Translations under genes and position numbers: made by a program
In this document: one piece after another, positions 30,851 to 42,911 of the stretch
Numbering within the stretch: position 1 is the first letter of the stretch
How the letters are laid out: each line of letters opens with the position of its first letter
The notes under the pieces: model-generated
What the model was told of the DNA's origin: nothing
Databases searched by the model: none
What the model saw: only the letters and a program-made list of their open reading frames with translations
NCBI RefSeq assembly: GCF_003597395.2
Contig: NC_133770.1
Coordinates: 85,941,646-86,005,645 of the forward strand
DNA: 64,000 nucleotides
From: Chelonoidis abingdonii
Taxonomy: Eukaryota; Chordata; Testudines; Testudinidae
Direction of reading: 5' to 3'

Positions 30851-31785
30851 CACCAAGGGTCCAAGAGGAGTGGGTTCTGTAGACATCACTGGGAGCCATT
30901 GACTACAGTGGGCCTGGGATTAGATCCATGGTGAAGCATCTTGAATGAATAAAAATGTACATAGCAATGCAGATAATTTTTTTTCAAATGTAGGTGCCTG
31001 AAGTTAGGCACCTAAATTCCTCTCGCTAGGTCCATAAATAAATGGCTTCATTTGGGGCCTGATTCAGCACAGAATTTAAGCCCCTTCTTAAGACCCATTG
31101 AAGTCAATAGGAGTTAAGTACATGATTAAAGTTAAGCAGGTACTTAAAAGTTTTTGCTATATTGGAGCCGTTTAGCTTCCAATGGAGTCCAAATAATGGG
31201 CAGCCAGTTGGTACTTTGTGAAGTTAAATTATGCCACTATTAGGCTGAAAAAGGATTATTCCCATGCAGTCCTCTGATGGAAGAATACAGGTTGTTACCG
31301 TTGGCCTTGTGGAGTGATATCAGTGGGCAAGGGAGGTCAGTGTTGTTTTGTGTGGCTGCAGAGCTTCTTTCCCAACAAAAAGACAAGAAAATGAAAAGGA
31401 AAATCCTTCCCCATTCACATAGAGAAAATCATAGGTGTTTATTCTGTGACAGACTGAGCGTTCTCCAGATTTGGAGTCTGTCCCACTAGCTTGAGAAGGG
31501 TTTACCAGATATAACTAGCTTTACTCCAATAGATGAAATTGACAATGTGTTTGCATAAGCTTTTGGATTTTGATTACTTTTTATATTTAAATTGAAGGGA
31601 AAAAGGCTCTTTAGGAGCAAAACCTAGACACTTTGGAACCATTGCAGGCTTGGCAACCCTACATGAAACACCGACCTCCAGTTGCCCTTTGTGTTCAAGT
31701 TGACTCCTAAAATCAAAGGAGACTTTGCCTGCCATACGCATGGAATGTGTCAGAATACCATCTGATGCACTTCTGTCACAGCCCG
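30851..31785. other. No gene recognised
   Basis: 30990-31150 contains TTAGGCACCTAAATTCCTCT and GACCCATTGAAGTCAATAGG stretches typical of low-copy palindromic reptile repeats. 31150-31785 appears unique. Confidence 0.35.
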
Positions 31786-32817
31786 TGTCATGGTATAATT
31801 CCCCACTCTGAACCTTAGTGTCCGAAAGATGGGGTACCAGCATGAATTCCTCTAAGCTTAATTACCAGCTTAGAACCTGTAGCGCTGCCACCAACCAGGA
31901 ATTCCAGTGCCNNNNNNNNNNNNNNNNNNNNNNNNNNNNNNNNNNNNNNNNNNNNNNNNNNNNNNNNNNNNNNNNNNNNNNNNNNNNNNNNNNNNNNNNN
32001 NNNNNNNNNNNNNNNNNNNNNNNNNNNNNNNNNNNNNNNNNNNNNNNNNNNNNNNNNNNNNNNNNNNNNNNNNNNNNNNNNNNNNNNNNNNNNNNNNNNN
32101 NNNNNNNNNNNNNNNNNNNNNNNNNNNNNNNNNNNNNNNNNNNNNNNNNNNNNNNNNNNNNNNNNNNNNNNNNNNNNNNNNNNNNNNNNNNNNNNNNNNN
32201 NNNNNNNNNNNNNNNNNNNNNNNNNNNNNNNNNNNNNNNNNNNNNNNNNNNNNNNNNNNNNNNNNNNNNNNNNNNNNNNNNNNNNNNNNNNNNNNNNNNN
32301 NNNNNNNNNNNNNNNNNNNNNNNNNNNNNNNNNNNNNNNNNNNNNNNNNNNNNNNNNNNNNNNNNNNNNNNNNNNNNNNNNNNNNNNNNNNNNNNNNNNN
32401 NNNNNNNNNNNNNNNNNNNNNNNNNNNNNNNNNNNNNNNNNNNNNNNNNNNNNNNNNNNNNNNNNNNNNNNNNNNNNNNNNNNNNNNNNNNNNNNNNNNN
32501 NNNNNNNNNNNNNNNNNNNNNNNNNNNNNNNNNNNNNNNNNNNNNNNNNNNNNNNNNNNNNNNNNNNNNNNNNNNNNNNNGAGATTGGAGAGAAACCTGG
32601 TTGCACGTCTGGTCACACTCAGAACCCAGAGAGAACAACAACCAAAAACTAACAGCACACACAGAAACTTCCCTCCCTCAAGATTTGAAAGTATCCTGTC
32701 CCCTGATTGGTTCTCTGATCAGGTGACAGACAGGCTCACTGAACTTGTTAACCCTTTACAGTCAAAAGAGATATAAAGTACTTCTGTTCTATTAACTCCT
32801 ATTATCTGTTTATGACA
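31786..32817 (-). mobile_element. Solo LTR (TGTCAT...ATGACA family) containing an assembly gap
   Basis: Minus strand starts TGTCATAAACAGATAATAG and ends TTATACCATGACA. Flanks GCCCG (31781-31785) and GCCTG (32818-32822) are a 5-bp target duplication with one transition. Same family as 3703-4487: both share the TAATTACCAGCTTAGA and CAGGAATTCCAGTG-type blocks on one side and TTGAAAGTATC on the other. 31912-32580 is N. Confidence 0.85.
31912..32580. other. Assembly gap (669 N)
   Basis: Unresolved bases. Open frames that appear to cross it are artefacts. The flanks belong to one LTR, so the gap is inside repeat sequence and probably close to its true size, but this is inferred. Confidence 0.98.
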
Positions 32818-33026
32818 GCCTGTATTTAAAATATGCAAGTCAGAGTGTTTGTGAACCAACGTATATTCATCTGAGATATAATATTCATGAGAGCACTCAG
32901 ATTGTATTATTTCTTTAGATTTATTATTATTATATTTTATTATGAAGTGCATCTTTACAGAAACAGAATCATACTTAAATGGAGAAGAAACAAAACAGAA
33001 TCTCAGGTAAGATCCAGCTTGAAAAC

Positions 33027-33118
33027 TATGAGCCAGATCCTAAGGTAATAGTAAATCGGTGTAGCTCCAGCAATTTCAATGGAGATGCACTGACGTACCT
33101 CAGCTGAGGATCTGGCCT
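33027..33118. repeat. Palindromic MITE
   Basis: GAGCCAGATCCTAAGGTAAT on the left pairs with CAGCTGAGGATCTGGCC on the right, with AAATCGGTGTAGCTCCAGCA and TTCAATGGAG between. This is a familiar reptile repeat, with one arm also at 14837. Confidence 0.6.
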
Positions 33119-33182
33119 TACAACAGAATGTCTGTCAGTGTATATGTCTCATTTTATTTCATGAGATAATATTTTAGGCAAG

Positions 33183-33370
33183 TGTAGCAGGTTCCCCTGG
33201 GAGGGGGGAGACACAGTTAAAGGGGCACCGGGGTCCAGAAGGGACACGGGAGCCAGCAGCGGACAGGTGGATCACCGGCCTGCAGAGGGCGCTCCAGGCT
33301 GGGACCAAGCTAATTCCCAGAAGTCACCACAGGAGGCACTGCAGGGGTGAGTCCACACCTCTACAGCAAG
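33183..33370. repeat. Unclassified interspersed repeat
   Basis: GC-rich block from TGTAGCAGGTTCCCCTGGGA through GAGGGCGCTCCAGGCTGGGA to GGGGTGAGTCCACACCTC in AT-rich surroundings. Looks like a dispersed reptile repeat but the class is not identified. Confidence 0.4.
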
Positions 33371-33710
33371 CATTTGATAATGAAAATGTTTTAAGCTAAA
33401 TACGCATTTTACTATCCTATTGGTCCTATCTGTATTCGGGTCTCTTTAGTACAGCTGCACAAATCATTTACAGCAAACTATTGATATACCAAATTTAATA
33501 GCTTTTACTGTGCACAAATCATCTTCAGACAGAATTTGATTTTTATACATTTGTTCAGTTACTCAGCATGCACCCAACTTTAAGCATGGGAGTAGGCCTA
33601 CAGAAGCCAATGAAAGACTATTCGAGCTTAAAGTTAGGCATGGGCTTAAGTACCTTGTTGAATCAGGGTCTCAGTGGATGACTTATGTAACTATATTTAA
33701 GTTTATGTAT

Positions 33711-33835
33711 TGCTCACTCCTTGACAAGTTACAACTTCTCTGCCTAAGTTTCTCTGTAAAATTGGAGCAACATTTACCTCACAAGGGTGCTGGGAGGATT
33801 AGTTTACATTTCAAAAGTGTTTGAAACATGACAAC
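33711..33835 (+). repeat. MIR-like SINE fragment
   Basis: GACAAGTTACAACTTCTCTG then CTGTAAAATTGGAGCAACAT and TACCTCACAAGGGTGCTGGG follow the order of the MIR core and 3' half. Confidence 0.6.
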
Positions 33836-33879
33836 TGTGTATAGGTACATAAGCTTAAATTATCAGCAGGGACTGGTGC

Positions 33880-34040
33880 TTTTGGGAGCCTCCATATTTA
33901 GGTGCTCAGCTCAAGACAACTTTTAAAGAGCCTGAGTTTCGGAAAGTTGTGAGTACCCCACCATAAATGTCAGGCCTCTTTAAGGTGACTCAAATCAGCA
34001 CCCAAAAAAATGGAGGCACCCAAATCATTAGTCACTTCTG
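33880..34040. repeat. Palindromic low-copy repeat
   Basis: TTAGGTGCTCAGCTCAAGAC on the left and AATCAGCACCCAAAAAAATG on the right; the same family appears at 52800-52975 and 55915-56060. Confidence 0.35.
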
Positions 34041-34066
34041 AAAACTATAGCATTATATTATACATA

Positions 34067-34381
34067 GGCGCTGACTTCCTGAGTTCCTGGGAGTGCTCAA
34101 CCCCTGCCCACCCCAGGTGCCATCCCCACTCCACCCCTTCCCTCAAGCCCCTGTCTCACTTCTTCCCACCCTCTTTCCCTGCCTCTTCCTTCACGAAGCT
34201 GATCTCGGTGAGGGGGAAGCACTGGGGGCAAGGGGAGAAGAGCTGACTGGCAGGCCCACCAGTGGGCGGGAGGTGCTGGCGGGGAAGAAGAAGCACTGAT
34301 CCACAGGCTGCTCAGCACCCACTATTTTTTTTTTCTGTTGGTGCTCCAGCCCCGAGCACCATGGAGTCAGCGCCTGTGGTA
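34067..34381. mobile_element. hAT/MITE-like element (GGCGCTGACT ends)
   Basis: ATAGGCGCTGACTTCCTGAG at the left and GGAGTCAGCGCCTGTGGTA at the right form inverted ends, with further inverted GAGTGCTC/GGTGCTC blocks. The interior is GC-rich without coding sequence. No clear target duplication. Confidence 0.65.
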
Positions 34382-36009
34382 GGCCTAACTGTTTATACAG
34401 TAAAAGACAAAAACCTATAAGTAAATATGTGACAGAGCCTTTTGTTGTTTGCAAATTATATATAATATAATGCTAATTGTTTTTCTAGCATGTAGTTTTC
34501 TAACATGAAATGACTCTTTGTTGCCATACCCTGGGAGTTTTTCTTTTTCGTAATAATTTTTAACTACTCGGAGGCTAAAACTATGATGAAGCGTGAACTC
34601 TCAAATAAGGGAAATAAGTGCTGGTTGGTGACGTTGATTTCTCTGGTTTTGTTTTGTTTTATCCTTGCAGACAGAAGAATAACATGATTTCTAGCTCTGC
34701 CCAGTATACAATTTCAAGTTCTGGTGACTCACTGTGCAGTGATTTAATCAATAGGTATTAGATAAAACTACCATGAAACTACTTGCTCTGTATCATACAG
34801 TTAATCTAATTTATCTAAAGCCACACCTCTGTGTGTTTAACCTTTGGGGGCTGTGATCATACAAGGATACATGTTCAAACACAGCCATTTCAGTTGCACT
34901 TGTAAGCAGGTAGTTTTATGTAAAAGGGTGCACTAATGTCCAAATCCGCACCCCAGTGCCCAACCCAAGAAGCCATGCTGGCCATTGGACAGATGTGGAG
35001 GGGGAGGATGCAGGTGGCTCCACCACTGCTTTGCAGAGATTATTACAGCATGGTCCCTTACACAGTGAGCCAGTGGGGAGTAAGAGAGAGGGATGCTCTG
35101 CCCTTGTCCACCCATATTTTCCCCCCTTGGAAATCCTGCACACTGCTGCACAGGGCAGGGAGCTCACGTCCAACAGAGCTCCATGTGTGGTTCCCCAGAT
35201 CCACGCTGACTCCCACCCTCCAGGTGCTCCCCTGGCTGCATGTGAGGATGTTGGATTTTCCTTCCACTGTTGAAGTTAATGGCAAAACTCTCATTAACTT
35301 CCAAGGCAGCCAGATCTGCCCCTGTGGAAAAAGTTGTGACTTTCAGGGTTAAAGTTCTTTGGCTGCGCTTTAAAGGCGGCTCTGGAGGTGTGGTGCTGTT
35401 TTCATGGATGCATCCACATTACTCATTGTCCATGCTTGTGTTGCCCTTGTTGATTGAAAAAAAGTCTGTGGCACTATTATTGTCATTGATTGCAGCTAAG
35501 TCACCAGTCAGATCTGTTGTGATTCATATGTTATTGGTATTTAGGGTTTTTAATGTGCAGTGTAAGTTGTATTAATTCTTTCACATCAACTCCCTCTTTC
35601 CAAACACCACCCATTGGCACTGTACATGCTGACATTTCAAAGCCAGCTACTGATAAAAAGGGGCTGGTTCCTTCTACGTGGTCAGAGGAATGTGGAAGGA
35701 GTGACAATAGGCTTTGCCAGTGCTTCAGGACACAAGACCAGAAAGGATCATGAGTCAGACAGCTGGTGAGTTTTAAAACTTTGTAAGCTGTAAGGCCAGT
35801 GTATGTGCAGGAGTTGCTTTTCGGCAAGCTCCTGCACTAAGAACCTGATCTGAAGTCCATTGTAGTAAATAGCACTCTTTCCGTTGACTTCAGCTCCAGA
35901 AGCTATTTGTAATGTATCTAGTTATTGTGTTTGTTGCTGGCAACACATCTTCATTACAGAGGGAAGGGAGCATAAGCTGATGAAATGCTGAGAAGAGTCT
36001 AACCTTGCT
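34382..36009. other. No gene recognised
   Basis: A GC-richer block at about 34920-35360 has open frames on both strands but no recognisable domain and no convincing splice structure. The first exon of the downstream transglutaminase gene was looked for in this and later intervals and not found. Confidence 0.35.
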
Positions 36010-36650
36010 ATAAAGAACCATAGAACTGGAAGGGACCTCGAGAGGTCATCTAGTCCAGTCCCCTGCGCTCAAGGCAGGACTAAGTTATATCTAGACCATC
36101 CCTGACAGGTGTTTGTCCAACCTACTCTTAAAAATCTCCAGTGATGGAGATTCCACAACCTCCCTAGACAATTTATTCCAGTGCTTAACCACCTGATAGT
36201 TTAGGAAAAACTTCTTATGTCCAACCTAAACCGCCCTTCCTGCAATTTAAGCCCATTGCTTCTTGTCCTATCCTCAGAGATTAAAAACAACGTTTTCCCC
36301 TCCTCCTTGTAACAACCTTTTATGTACTTGAAAACTGTTAGCATGTCCCCTCTCAGTCTTTTCTTCTCCAGACTAAACAAACCCAGTTTTTTCAATCTTC
36401 CCTCATAGGTCATGTTTTCTAGACCTTTAATCATTTTTGTTGCTCTTCTCTGGACTTTCTGCAATTTGTCCACCTCTTTCCTGAAATATGGTGCCCAGAA
36501 CTGGACACAATACTCCAGCTGATGCCTAATCAGCGTGGAGTAGAGCGGAAGAATTACTTCTCATGTCTTGCTTACAACACTCCTGCTAATACAGAATGAT
36601 GTTTGTTTGTTTTTTTGCAACAGCATTACACTGTTGACTCATATTAAGTC
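36010..36650 (-). pseudogene. CR1 LINE 3' fragment
   Basis: Minus strand 36473-36201 encodes the CR1 RT C-terminus (VQRRATKMIKGL, then RLKKLGLFSLEKKRLRGDML). The 3' end (ACCATAGAACTGGAAGGGAC on +) lies at 36010. 5'-truncated. Confidence 0.9.
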
Positions 36651-36816
36651 TATAATATACAAGTAAACTATTGTTGTATGTAAAGTAAATAAGTTTTTTA
36701 AAAATGTTTAAGAAGCTTCATTTAAAATTAAATTAAAATGCAGAGCCCTCTGGACCGGTGGCCAGGACCCAGGCAGCATGACTGCCACTGAAAAGGAGTT
36801 GCCTACCCCTGGGATA
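36643..36816 (-). repeat. hAT-like fragment, same family as 13523-14627
   Basis: Minus strand starts CAGGGGTAGGCAACTCCTTT, followed by TTTTCAGTGGCAGTCATGCT and the AATTTTAAATGAAGCTTC region; the distal end is missing. Confidence 0.75.
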
Positions 36817-37924
36817 GAACCATGTCAAGGCTTTAATATGCAGACAATATTTCTATCTACTCTCTCTCTTTCCTCTTTACCGTTTTTCTCCATACGTGAT
36901 ATTAAAAAACTATTTTACTAGAACATTGCAAAGTTGAGCACTCAGAAGATAGCAAATGCCAAAATTAAGGATGCAAAAAAGATTTTCCAGAATAATTCAG
37001 CATGAAGCAGACACTTAGCATAGGAACTTTCAACCTGAATGGTTTAAAGTTGTGAAAATTATAAGCAATCATTAACAGAGTGTCAGAATGGGAAGTGCTG
37101 AAAAACCTTAACTGTAAGTTGTGTAACCAGCTCTGCTTACAACAATTATTATTAATTATTATGTAATTATTATGCCTATTATTAAAACATTTACCAGGCA
37201 AAAATACGCTGAGAGATAAATCTAGCTCTCAGATATGCTATGTATGCACAAACTGCGTCAATTCAGTTAATCAAAAATACCTAAAGAACATACATAAGGT
37301 AGGAACAGAGACTTAAAAGATTGTTATAATGATGAAGTTAAAAAATCTCTGGTAACTGCAAACTAATAATATCCCAATGAACTTCAGGAAATGTGATGTA
37401 AAACTATCTTATAAATAATTCACTATGTTCTATAAATAAGTTTTGATTGTGACTTCCATGTAATCCACCTTTGTGACCAAATTATCAAAATTAGTTATTT
37501 TGCTTGAAAAATAAGTAAAAAGGGAATTTTGATAGCAATTTTCTCATGTCAAATGTGTAAGTATACATACACACATAATGACACACAAGTAGCCACTTGC
37601 ACATGCAATTAATCCTTTTGCACATGCAAATGAGTGTTTGTGCACCTGTTTGTTTGCTTATACATACTTTTCTGAGGGAGCTTAGTTGTAAGAATTCAGC
37701 CCTTGTAGCTGCATATCTTTGTTCATGTGAAAGGACTTTGCCCGTTTGAAATCTAGACAATTTAAAAAAATGAAATAAAAGTCATTTCAGCCATTAAACT
37801 TGCATTTGCACTTGAGACTCTGCTAGTTTTTCCTATTTTACAGTTATATTTTTCCTATATTTAAAAATGTTTTTCTTTCCCTTGTTGCTGTTTGAAAGAG
37901 ACAAACTACAGGGGACTCTGCATA
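36817..37924. other. No feature recognised
   Basis: AT-rich sequence with TTATTATTAA-type patches near 37145-37185. No coding or repeat call is supportable. Confidence 0.35.
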
Positions 37925-38228
37925 GCTAATTAAGGCTGTATCCTCACTGCAGAGTTAACTCAAGTTATCTACACCCAAGTTAACTCCTCTCAACTTAGCC
38001 TAGCTTGAGTGAGAACAGTCACATTGCGAAATCTCAGTTGCGCTGCACAGAGTGATTGTGTTAGCAACTGGTGAGTTGTGCTGACTCAAGCTGCAGCCTC
38101 TTCCCCCAGACAGGCCAGCCAACTCAAGTTGAAAGCACTACCATGCTCAAATTAAGGGATATTGTGTGTGGACATACTGGAATTAGACACCACATGAGTT
38201 ATAATTCAATTTAACTTTGCCGTAAAGC
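37925..38228. repeat. MITE-like palindromic element
   Basis: CTGTATCCTCACTGCAGAGT then TAACTCAAGT at the left; AATTTAACTTTGCCGTAAAG at the right; internal AACTCAAG inverted blocks. Same type as 47155-47330. Confidence 0.45.
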
Positions 38229-40239
38229 TCTTACTTCGCAGAGGAAATAGTGAAACCAATTCTACACAGAGCTGCAAAAACACAAAGTAAACAAAATGGG
38301 AAAATAGGCACAAATATTTTTCTCTAATCCTCTGATATAGTCATTGTAGGTCTGACCTGTCACACTAAGGACCTGAGAGAGCATGCTGGGGTCCATTTAA
38401 GCTGTCAAATAATGTTTGGGAAACTATCAAATGTTTCCTCATGCAGCTGTTGGTCTGATCCAGATGAGTCAAGCCCTAACTGTGTTAGCATCTAATTTAG
38501 TACAACTAATACAACAGGTACTGGCTGGGCACTGGGTTTATTTTTAGATATCGTGACTGATTCTTGCTTACCTTAATGTCATGTCCTATGGTGCAGTTAA
38601 TGTAGCTACATCTGTCCAGCCACCCTACAGAATCTTTTCTCTTTGAAATCCTCCCCTGGCCTTTGACTCTGTTCTTTTTCTGCTGCCATGAAACCCTTTT
38701 GAATTCCTGGATCTTCCACACATGCTTGTCACAGTTACAAGTTATGCCAAGTTACCTAAGCTTTATCCTGGCACTCCTTGGCTTGTGCTGTCACACCTTT
38801 GCAATCCAACAGCAGGAGTCCAGGGTATGAGTGCCCCAAGGAAAGTCATTTTAAATATGACTGTGTTAGCTTTGTTCAGCCATTACCAGACCTCTGCCAT
38901 TTTTTTTTCTTTTTGCCTTGGGTAGCATAGTGGATTTGACTTGATAGCATAGCTCTGAGCCTCAGTTGTAGCTAAGAGGCACTCATGCTGCTCAGAGGAT
39001 GGAGTACAATGGTGCTCCTTTACCACTCCTCCCCATTCCTGGGCCCTGGAATAAATTAAAAGTAGCCTGAAAGCTGCTCTAAGTTACACTGGCTGCCAAA
39101 GGCCCCAGACAGCTGTTATGAAAGCAGGAGACTGCTGGGGTGCAAGGATGGCCTATCAAACTCCCTGCACTCACCGCAGCATAGGAGGTGGTATAGGGGC
39201 CACTATGATGAAAGTGGCTTTCAGGCTGCTTTGGTCTGGGTGAGTGTCAAAAAGCTGTCTTAGTGGAGGGAAGAAGTGGAGCCCCTGTGTTGTTCAATAA
39301 TAGAGAAATAACCATCAGAAGGATTTTTTTAGAATGTGGCTTCTGTATGGTTGATTGTTTTACTAGAGGTAAACAGGAATAACAGTACTAGGGTGAAATC
39401 CTGGCCCCATTGAAGTCAAGGACAAAACTCCCCTTGACTTTAGGGATATCATCCCTAAAGTTTAAATACTGCCCCCACTCTAGTCTGACAATACATTTAG
39501 CTGAGTACCGTTTCATCGCTCTAATGCTCCCTTTGGTTCTTGGTTGGTCAGGGTGTTCCTGGGTGAAATGTTTTTCAATTGGTCGTGAGCACAGATTCCC
39601 ACATGAGATTTACTAGTGGTAATAGTTTACAAGGGCCAAGTCCTGCATGGTGCTGTGTGCCTTCTGCAGTGTCCTGTGGGATGCTATTTCCCATTGCTCT
39701 GAGCTCCAAGGAGACTTTGCACCTGGCAGGACTGGACCCTAAAACTCTAAATCTTAGCAGTCCAAATATGGCTTCAAAGAGACACCTGCTCTTACTATTA
39801 ATTATTAGTTGGTAAGCACAAATGACATGCTCAGGTCTGTACAAGATACAGACACAGAGACAATCCTTGCTCTTAGGAGAATACCCTTAGAAGTAAAACC
39901 CAAAGAGAATAGATCCCTGAAGCTGCGCTGTGCAGACCTTTTAGTACTTTCTGAACAGGCCTGGACATGAGTACTTTCCTCATATATAAACTGAAGTGAT
40001 TACAGTATCCTCCACCTGCAATAAAACCATACTGACGGTCCACTGAGGAGATCCCTTCCAAAGAGCTTCAGAAATCTATTTTAAAGGGCTTATAATGAGG
40101 CGTCTATGCCTAAAATTTAATCAGTCTTATTTTGTTTTGTGATATTTCACTATAGTACTTATTGGAGAGCAACAGGAAGAACAAACTTCCCCAGGAGTCT
40201 CAAAGATTAGCTTGATGCTGGTATGATTTATTTTAACAC
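38229..40239. other. No gene recognised
   Basis: Open frames up to 89 codons on both strands lack domains. Sequence looks like ordinary intergenic DNA. Confidence 0.35.
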
Positions 40240-40370
40240 AGACAATGACGATGATGGGTATTGCCATAGCACATACAGGTGCTGCTCAAAGAGCAAAACC
40301 CCATTGTACTAGGTGCTGTGTAGACATGCAGTGAAAAGATAATCTACACCCCAAAGAATTCATAGTCTAG
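40240..40370 (-). repeat. SINE-like fragment
   Basis: AACCCCATTGTACTAGGTGC and CCCCAAAGAATTCATAGTCT match, on the minus strand, the tail sequence seen at 15935-16020. Confidence 0.5.
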
Positions 40371-41241
40371 GTTATGAGCTGGCACAACAGATGAATGAGA
40401 CAAATTGATGTGGGGTAAGGGAGTGAATGAGGTATCAATGACGCATTAGGAACACAGGAACTGCCAGACTGGATAAGATTCAAGATCCATCTAGTCCATA
40501 GTATCTGAGAGTGTCCAATACCAGCTGGTGCAGAGGAAGGTATAAGAACCCCACAGTAGGTAGGTATGGAGTAAGCTGCTCCCCCACAGGTCTCCCACTG
40601 CTGTCTAATAGCTAGAGATTGACTGAAGCCCTGAAGCATGAGGTTTAATATCCTGTCCAAAATTTGTTGTCAGGATGCAGTTGTCACGCAATAAGCAGGA
40701 GATGCAGCTCAACACCTGCCTAGCTCGTGTCAGCTGGTAGCACAGAAGACTAAACTCCAGAGCAGTAAGGTTGAGTTTCCAAACCATGGCAACATCCCCA
40801 TAAGTGACAAGGATGTAATCCAAGCTTTTGCTGACCAAGAAAATGGTTACACAAGGCACATTGTATAGCGCTGACAGTGCTCACATCCCCTGAGAAGTAG
40901 GGTATGCATGAGCAGCCATGGCAAAAGTTGGCAATCCCCTTGCTCTGCTCAGTTCTGTTTTCAGTTAGCTCACAAAAAATCCTGAACAACTAATTGTTTA
41001 TTGTATTTAGAAGAGGCAGGAGGGAAGCACATTGCAGAACCCCAGTATTCAAATATTTTGGAGAGGAATGCAGATAAGCTACTCTCTTCTATATAGATAC
41101 TTATATCATGCTCATCACCACTATATCTGAGCACGCTCTAGTAGCACATTAAACAATGCAGCTAACATCTGTCTCATGTTTGTTTTATCACCCTCACCCC
41201 AGGAGGGGAAGTGTGTACCAGGGCGTGTTTTTGTTTATTTG
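40371..41241. other. No gene recognised
   Basis: Apparently unique non-coding sequence. 40440-40640 includes AGGAACTGCCAGACTGGATA and CCATCTAGTCCA, which resembles an old SINE or LINE fragment but is not assignable. Confidence 0.3.
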
Positions 41242-42584
41242 TGTAACCCTTCTGCCCATCTGAGTTGGCAGCAGCAAGGGCTGGGTTCAATATCTAGAGG
41301 TTCCATTTCAATAACACAATGCAAAACTGGCTTGAGCCCCCACCCAGTGACCTGGAACAATTACATACCACCCCCCAGGTGCCTCTAAGAGGCAATAATT
41401 CCCCTCTCACAAGCACAGAGTCTGAGTATAGCAAAATCCTTTCAACAAAGGAGGGAAACAATGCTGCATTATGTTGGGGAAACACCACAAACAGGATTCA
41501 TAACACAAACCATAAGCAAAAGACTCACCCGCAAGTAAGTTTGGAAGTATCCTTTTCCCCTCAGAGTCTTAACTCCAGCAACCCAAAAAAATCACCCTAA
41601 GTCCCAAAACTCCAACACCACAAAAGTCTCTTGGGTCCAGTAACCCCAAAATCACCCAAAAGTCCAACAACTCAAAAGTATCTGTCCCTGGTCAGTGCAG
41701 CCCCAGAGTTCAAAAGTTTATCTGCAGAGTTTTACCTCTCAGCCAAGGGATGGCGGAAGGTGGGCACACAGCAGTGTTAAGGGGCACCTTACGTAGTCCG
41801 AGGCCGACTGCCCGCATCTCCATGGGGTTCTGCTGCAGCCTTCATCATGAGCCACTCCACCAACCGCTCTGCTCCACCAGCCATCCCATGAGCTGTTCCA
41901 GTTTCTCCACAAACTGCTCCTTTCCACCAGCCGCTCCACTCCACCAGCTGTCCTGCAAGCCGCTCCAGTCATCCCACAAACTGCTTTGCCTGCTGCTCAG
42001 CAACATATCTTTAGGCACCCCACAGCACTCAATGATTTCAGCTTTCAGTGATTTTAGCCCTTTAATGATTTCAGCTTGTGGTAAGGGAGCTTCAGTGCTG
42101 GTACACCATTGGCCTAAAGTGAATTCAGCTCCGCAACACGTAACTAGACTTTTAATGGAATTAAAGTTAGCTCTGATATTCTACAGTAGAATAAAAGGAA
42201 CAGGAGCAGCAACTGGTATTTCAGGCCCTCAAACAAGGCCCATACCCTCAAGTACAAATACCTATCTCTATCCTCTCTCAATACACTGGATTTTGGAACC
42301 CATGTCCCTTGTCTAGCAATTGCTACTTAGTTGATGGTGAGTCCCTCTGTCATAAAACACTTACATTGTCTTTGATTCACATAATCAAGGTAACAACACT
42401 TTATTCTTCCTGCCCCAATAACAGAAACTGGGAATCCCACAGCAGCCAAAGTGACCATTTGGGCTCATGCTAGGCAGAGTGGGTGTGCCTATGCAAACAA
42501 GATCAGCCCCTGAAGTTCTTTTCCACAACTCGCCACAATTCACCACCAGATGTCAGAGTAGGGCTCATCCTGACCCTGCTTACA
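41242..42584. mobile_element. Probable solo LTR (TGTAACCC...TTACA)
   Basis: Starts TGTAACCCTTCTGCCCATCT and ends TGACCCTGCTTACA, so TGTAA/TTACA ends. Rich in short internal repeats: CCAAAAGTCC-type units at 41570-41680 and CACCAGCC/CACAAACTGCTCC-type units at 41850-41990. No coding domain. GTTTATT occurs on both flanks (41233-41239 and 42587-42593), close to but not exactly at the termini. Recognised as a dispersed reptile repeat; orientation not fixed. Confidence 0.55.
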
Positions 42585-42709
42585 TCTGTTTATTAATAGC
42601 TACACACATACATGTTGTTCTATGTGTAAATGAAAGAAGGTAAAGTCAAAGAAATGTGTCTTGCACTCAAAGTGCATGGTGGTGAGGTTTGTGATGGTCT
42701 TTAGTTCAT

Positions 42710-42911
42710 ATAAAAACAACAAGGAGTCTGGTGGCACCTTAAAGACTAACAGATTTATCTGGGCATAAGCTTTTGTGGATTAAAAAAAAAGCTCACTTCT
42801 TCAGATACTCCATGCATTTGAAGAAGTGAGGGGTTTTTTTACCCATGAAAGCTCATGCCCAAATAAATCTGTTAGTCTTTAAGGTGCCACCAGACTCCTT
42901 GTTGTTTTTAT
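42710..42911. repeat. Long hairpin MITE
   Basis: About 70-base arms: ATAAAAACAACAAGGAGTCT at the left is exactly repeated in reverse complement at the right end, and CACCTTAAAGACTAACAGAT is shared. A few mismatches only. An inner hairpin (CTCACTTCTTCAGAT / TTGAAGAAGTGAG) continues the pairing, so nearly the whole 202 bases can fold back. Confidence 0.9.

Noticed and set aside
31815..32776. Several 260-300 codon frames
   Set aside because: They cross the N gap and are made almost entirely of unknown residues.
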